Source: CAZNVG01 sp964576475
GTDB lineage: Bacteria; Patescibacteriota; Saccharimonadia; Saccharimonadales; CAZNVG01
Assembly (NCBI GenBank): GCA_964576475.1
Contig: CAZNVG010000024.1
Coordinates: 1 to 15,464 of the forward strand
DNA: 15,464 bases
Direction of reading: 5' to 3'
Shown: positions 12,565 to 15,464 of the stretch, one piece after another
Position numbering within the stretch: position 1 is the first letter of the stretch
How the letters are laid out: the number at the start of each line of letters is the position of its first letter
Position numbers and translations under genes: made by a program
Notes under the pieces: model-generated
The model's database searches: none
The model's input: the letters and a program-made list of their open reading frames with translations, nothing else
Told to the model about the DNA's origin: nothing

Positions 12565-13629
12565 CTATTCGCGCATCATGCGCTCAAATTCCTCAAGATC
12601 AACAGCGTAGTTACGCGCTTCATCGTACGTAATCATTCCGTTATGGATGAGGTTGATGAGTGTCTTATCCATTGATTGCATACCATACTCAGCACCTGTC
12701 TGAATAACTGCTTCAAGCTGGTGCGCCTTACCTTCACGGATAATGTTACGAACAGCCGGAGTAGCTATCAACACCTCAGCGGCGGCTATCCTACCGCCAC
12801 CGATTGCTGGTATAAGTCTTTGCGAACAGATCGCCATCAAAATATTAGCAAGCTGTGCTCGAATCTGAGGCTGTTGGTGCGGCGGGAACACATCAATCAT
12901 ACGATCAATGGATTGACTCGCTGAGTTTGTGTGCAGGGTCGCAAATACTAAGTGACCCGTTTCTGCTATCGTGATTGCAGCAGCGATGGTCTCAAGATCA
13001 CGCATCTCACCAATTAGTACAACGTCCGGGTCCTCGCGAAGTGATGATCGTAGTGCAGCAGAGAACGAATACGTATCGTAGTGAACTTCACGTTGTACTA
13101 TTACTGACTTCTTTGATTTGTGCGTAAATTCAATCGGATCCTCGATCGTAATGATATGCTCAGCACGCTCAGTGTTGATACGATCGATAATTGCAGCCTG
13201 TGTCGTAGATTTACCCGAGCCAGTTGGACCCGTCACAAGCACTAGCCCACGCGGGTAGTTAGCAAAGTTTGACACAACTTGCGGAAGTCCAAGTTGCTCA
13301 ACAGTAAGAATGTCATTTGGTATCAAACGTAGTGCTGCTGCAAGATTACCACGCTCGTGAAATGCATTCACACGGAAGCGACCAAGATCACCAAAAGCGA
13401 ATGAAAAGTCGAATTCTTTGTCTTTAATAAGTAGCTGTTTCTGGTCTTCATCGAGTATTGAGAATATTAAGTTCTCAACCAATTCCTCTGTCAAAACAGG
13501 TGCGCCTTGCACCGGTATAAGCTTTCCATCGACACGAAGCATCGGCGGCAAGCTAACTTGAAGGTGAAGGTCCGAAGCCTTCTTCTTAATAACTTCTTCG
13601 AGGAGTAATTCGATTCTTAATTCTTGCAC
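12565..13629 (-). CDS. pilT: Pilus retraction ATPase PilT
   Basis: PilT is the hexameric motor that disassembles the pilus for twitching. From the chosen start it has 354 residues: an N-terminal PAS-like domain with ASDLHLQVSLPPMLRVDG (18-35), Walker A GPTGSGKS (134-141), Asp box IEDPIEF (162-168), Walker B DPDVVLIGEMRD (200-211) and His box GHLVFATLHT (225-234). AIRNIIREGK-type and ITYDEA motifs of PilT are present near the C-terminus. A GTG at 13629 is preferred because AGGTGG lies 8 bases upstream; an in-frame GTG at 13641 would add four residues but lacks a ribosome binding site. An extended -10 lies upstream, so it can be expressed without pilB. Confidence 0.93.
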   Translation of the reverse strand: MQELRIELLLEEVIKKKASDLHLQVSLPPMLRVDGKLIPVQGAPVLTEELVENLIFSILDEDQKQLLIKDKEFDFSFAFGDLGRFRVNAFHERGNLAAALRLIPNDILTVEQLGLPQVVSNFANYPRGLVLVTGPTGSGKSTTQAAIIDRINTERAEHIITIEDPIEFTHKSKKSVIVQREVHYDTYSFSAALRSSLREDPDVVLIGEMRDLETIAAAITIAETGHLVFATLHTNSASQSIDRMIDVFPPHQQPQIRAQLANILMAICSQRLIPAIGGGRIAAAEVLIATPAVRNIIREGKAHQLEAVIQTGAEYGMQSMDKTLINLIHNGMITYDEARNYAVDLEEFERMMRE

Positions 13630-13650
13630 GTTGGTACCCACCTATATTGC

Positions 13651-13668
13651 TTATGCTCTAGCATAACA
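13651..13668 (-). promoter_or_regulatory. Extended -10 promoter of pilT inside an inverted repeat
   Basis: TGT-TATGCT on the minus strand (13668-13660) is an extended -10 box in the pilB-pilT gap. It lies within a perfect 7-bp inverted repeat, TTATGCT/AGCATAA at 13651-13657 and 13660-13666 with two bases between. The repeat could be an operator for the pilT-pilC unit; no -35 box is visible. Confidence 0.45.
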
Positions 13669-13706
13669 GAACACTACCGCATTGGTGAAGTGCTCTTTGC
13701 TCTAAT

Positions 13707-15140
13707 TTACATATTGTTATCCACGGCAGCGACACGGTTCACTTCCTTGAGCGTCGTTTCACCAGCTAGTGCTTTAAAGTAACCGTCTTCTCGCATTGTT
13801 ATCATACCCATTTCGCGAGCTTTGTTATGGATGGCGCTCGTTGGGCTTCGTTTCAATATTAAGTCCTCAATTTCTCCCGACACCTCGAAGACTTCATACA
13901 GCCCTAGCCTACCCTTATAGCCACCGGGGGCATCTGGACTATCCTTGCCTTGAAACAGTGTATAGCTTGGAGCACCTGCCATCGGCAAGCTACTGTATCC
14001 CATTGCCGACGCCATGGCCTGAACTTCAGCGTCAGTTTTTGGCAGTAGATGGCCTAATGTTTGCTGTATTGACTCCGTTTCCGCATGATCGCTTGCGTAA
14101 CTCTCTCTGTCCTTAGCAATACGTCTTACGAGACGCTGTCCGATGACGGTGTTAACCGTTGACGCTATTAAGAAGGGCTCTATGCCCATATCTAGCAAAC
14201 GAGGCAACACTCCTGCGGCTGAGTTTGTGTGCAATGTACTAAATACTAAATGCCCTGTTAGCGCCGCCTGGACTGCCAACGATGCTGTTTCTTTGTCTCG
14301 AATCTCTCCTACCATCACAATATCAGGGTCTTGACGCAGTATTGATCGAAGTCCGTTCGCAAAAGTTAGCCCGACATCAGCGTTAACCTGAATTTGGTTA
14401 ACACCATCCATCTTGTATTCAACCGGATCTTCAAGCGTGACTATGTTAACGGTGTCGTTTTTAATTTCCTGCACAAGCGCGTAGAGTGAGGTAGATTTTC
14501 CTGATCCTGTAGGTCCTGAAGTTATGATCATGCCGTTCGGCTTCGCAATTCCCTTCCGAATTGTCTGAAGGCTGCGACCACGGTAACCCATATCTTCAAG
14601 CACGAAGCTGTTACCTGTCTTATCCAAAAGACGAATAACCACTTGCTCGCCCCATACGACGGGACTTATCGCAATACGAAGATCGACGTCCTTTTCGGCA
14701 ACATGAATACTAAACTCGCCATCTTGAGGGACGCGATGCTCATCGATCTTTAGATTAGCAAGAATCTTAATACGCGAAACCAATGCCGGTTCGTTGCTCT
14801 TAGGGAGTTTCATAATCTCTCTCAGAACCCCATCAATACGACAGCGAATCTTCAGGCTGGCCTCAAGTGGTTCTATATGTATATCTGACGCACGGTTCTT
14901 AACCGCAAATTCCAGAATCATGTTAAGAGCCCTTGTTATCGGCGAATCCTGAACGATTGTCTTAATATTTGGTTCAGGCTTTTTCTTGTCATCTTTCTTC
15001 TTTGCTTCTTCTTCTGAAAGCTTTTCCTTGGAATCATCAAGAGCATCCTCAAGACCTTCTTTCAGATTGGTTTCATACTGCGAAATAACATGCTTTATGC
15101 CTTCTTCTGAAGCCATGTACACCTTTATCTGCCGGCCCAC
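13707..15140 (-). CDS. pilB: Pilus extension ATPase PilB, C-terminal ATPase portion (frameshifted)
   Basis: PilB powers pilus extension. This frame holds the ATPase part: ASDIHIEPLEASLKIRCRIDG (84-104), Walker A GPTGSGKST (209-217), Asp box TLEDPVEY (235-242), Walker B DPDIVMVGEIRD (271-282) and His box GHLVFSTLHT (296-305). An acidic, lysine-rich linker of about 35 residues (26-60) precedes it. The nominal GTG start at 15140 has no ribosome binding site, and the N-terminal MshEN domain continues in another frame (15125-15464), so this is one gene broken by a frameshift. The zinc-binding tetracysteine motif of many PilB/GspE proteins is missing; a Ser/Asp/Ala-rich insertion (about 343-405) occupies that place, with GYKGRLGLYEVFEV following it. 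Confidence 0.9.
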   Translation of the reverse strand: MGRQIKVYMASEEGIKHVISQYETNLKEGLEDALDDSKEKLSEEEAKKKDDKKKPEPNIKTIVQDSPITRALNMILEFAVKNRASDIHIEPLEASLKIRCRIDGVLREIMKLPKSNEPALVSRIKILANLKIDEHRVPQDGEFSIHVAEKDVDLRIAISPVVWGEQVVIRLLDKTGNSFVLEDMGYRGRSLQTIRKGIAKPNGMIITSGPTGSGKSTSLYALVQEIKNDTVNIVTLEDPVEYKMDGVNQIQVNADVGLTFANGLRSILRQDPDIVMVGEIRDKETASLAVQAALTGHLVFSTLHTNSAAGVLPRLLDMGIEPFLIASTVNTVIGQRLVRRIAKDRESYASDHAETESIQQTLGHLLPKTDAEVQAMASAMGYSSLPMAGAPSYTLFQGKDSPDAPGGYKGRLGLYEVFEVSGEIEDLILKRSPTSAIHNKAREMGMITMREDGYFKALAGETTLKEVNRVAAVDNNM

Positions 15141-15464
15141 TTTGGTCTGTGAACGTTATCTGCATCAAGCATTGCTACGACTAATTTACCCTGCATCTCG
15201 CCAAGTGGCACCGCCATATGACGTTCTGCGACTTCTTGAGGCAAGAGTGAGAGGAGTTTTGGTGAGACATTAGCTCCGGAGAGATTAACGTACGGCATAT
15301 TGCCCACTGTCGCAATCGCGTGAGTTAGATCCTCATTATTAACCTTGCCTTCTTTAATAAGCAAGCCCATGAAAGGCTCGTGGCTTGTGGCGGCTTTTTT
15401 CTTCAACTCAACTAAAGTCGCCTCATCAATAAGCTTCCGCTCGATCAATATAGCTTCGAGTTGC
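15125..15464 (-). CDS. pilB: PilB N-terminal MshEN (T2SSE_N) domain, partial and frameshifted
   Basis: The frame is open to the window edge, reading QLEAILIERKLIDEATL before the first possible start, so the gene begins beyond 15464. It encodes the MshEN domain that precedes the ATPase in PilB/GspE: LLIKEGKVNNEDLTHAI, then NMPYVNLSG, LLSLLPQEVAERHMAVPL and KLVVAMLDADNV. After DADNV the frame runs into RPKWAGR and a TAA, while the normal continuation (TKVGRQIKVYMASEEG) is found one frame over. Related proteins have about ten residues between this Asp-Asn-Val block and the Gly-Arg, against about five here. A loss of roughly 16 bases would explain both the missing residues and the frame change. 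Confidence 0.85.
   Translation of the reverse strand, partial: QLEAILIERKLIDEATLVELKKKAATSHEPFMGLLIKEGKVNNEDLTHAIATVGNMPYVNLSGANVSPKLLSLLPQEVAERHMAVPLGEMQGKLVVAMLDADNVHRPKWAGR

Overview
The window looks like chromosome from a Candidate Phyla Radiation (Patescibacteria) bacterium, most likely Candidatus Saccharibacteria (TM7). The signs are a compact chromosome, a complete type IV pilus locus, a long-form nucleoside diphosphate kinase, a DUF1704/MATCAP-like metallopeptidase, and many genes whose -10 box lies only 6-10 bases before the start codon (leaderless or nearly so). TGA is used as a stop, which argues against the Gracilibacteria and Absconditabacteria code. The phylum is inferred from gene content only.

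Left end (1-1295): the 3' part of tRNA-Asp(GTC) is followed after 2 bases by a promoter, a 165-base structured leader and an unrecognised 138-aa gene (251-667) with about 89% G or C at third codon positions, unlike everything else here. A strong hairpin with a T-run follows. Then comes a complete type III hammerhead self-cleaving ribozyme (767-821), a stem-loop and a second terminator (877-901). The 5' arm of that terminator is an exact 8-base complement of the ribozyme core. About 390 bases of AT-rich DNA without a visible gene follow.

Middle (1296-6968): on the minus strand, a PH-domain membrane protein is translationally coupled to a membrane-anchored parvulin-type foldase, followed by the DUF1704 metallopeptidase, whose start codon lies in a perfect 26-bp palindrome. 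tRNA-Arg(CCT), ndk and uppP also lie on this strand, with uppP transcribed first. uppP is divergent from a XerC/D-type tyrosine recombinase at 6051-6968, which ends 3 bases from the convergent pilus cluster.

Right end (6972-15464): a minus-strand type IV pilus locus, in transcription order pilB, pilT, pilC, major pilin, pilD, then four overlapping minor-pilin genes in the order FimU-like, PilV-like, PilW-like, PilX/GspK-like. Together these supply the extension and retraction ATPases, platform protein, fibre subunit, prepilin peptidase and tip-priming complex. Internal promoters precede pilT, the pilin, pilD and the minor-pilin operon, and a terminator follows the pilin. pilB is split by a frameshift near 15125-15150 and runs off the window.

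The most notable region is the left end, where an unrecognised, compositionally foreign gene, a structured leader and a self-cleaving ribozyme sit together beside a tRNA.
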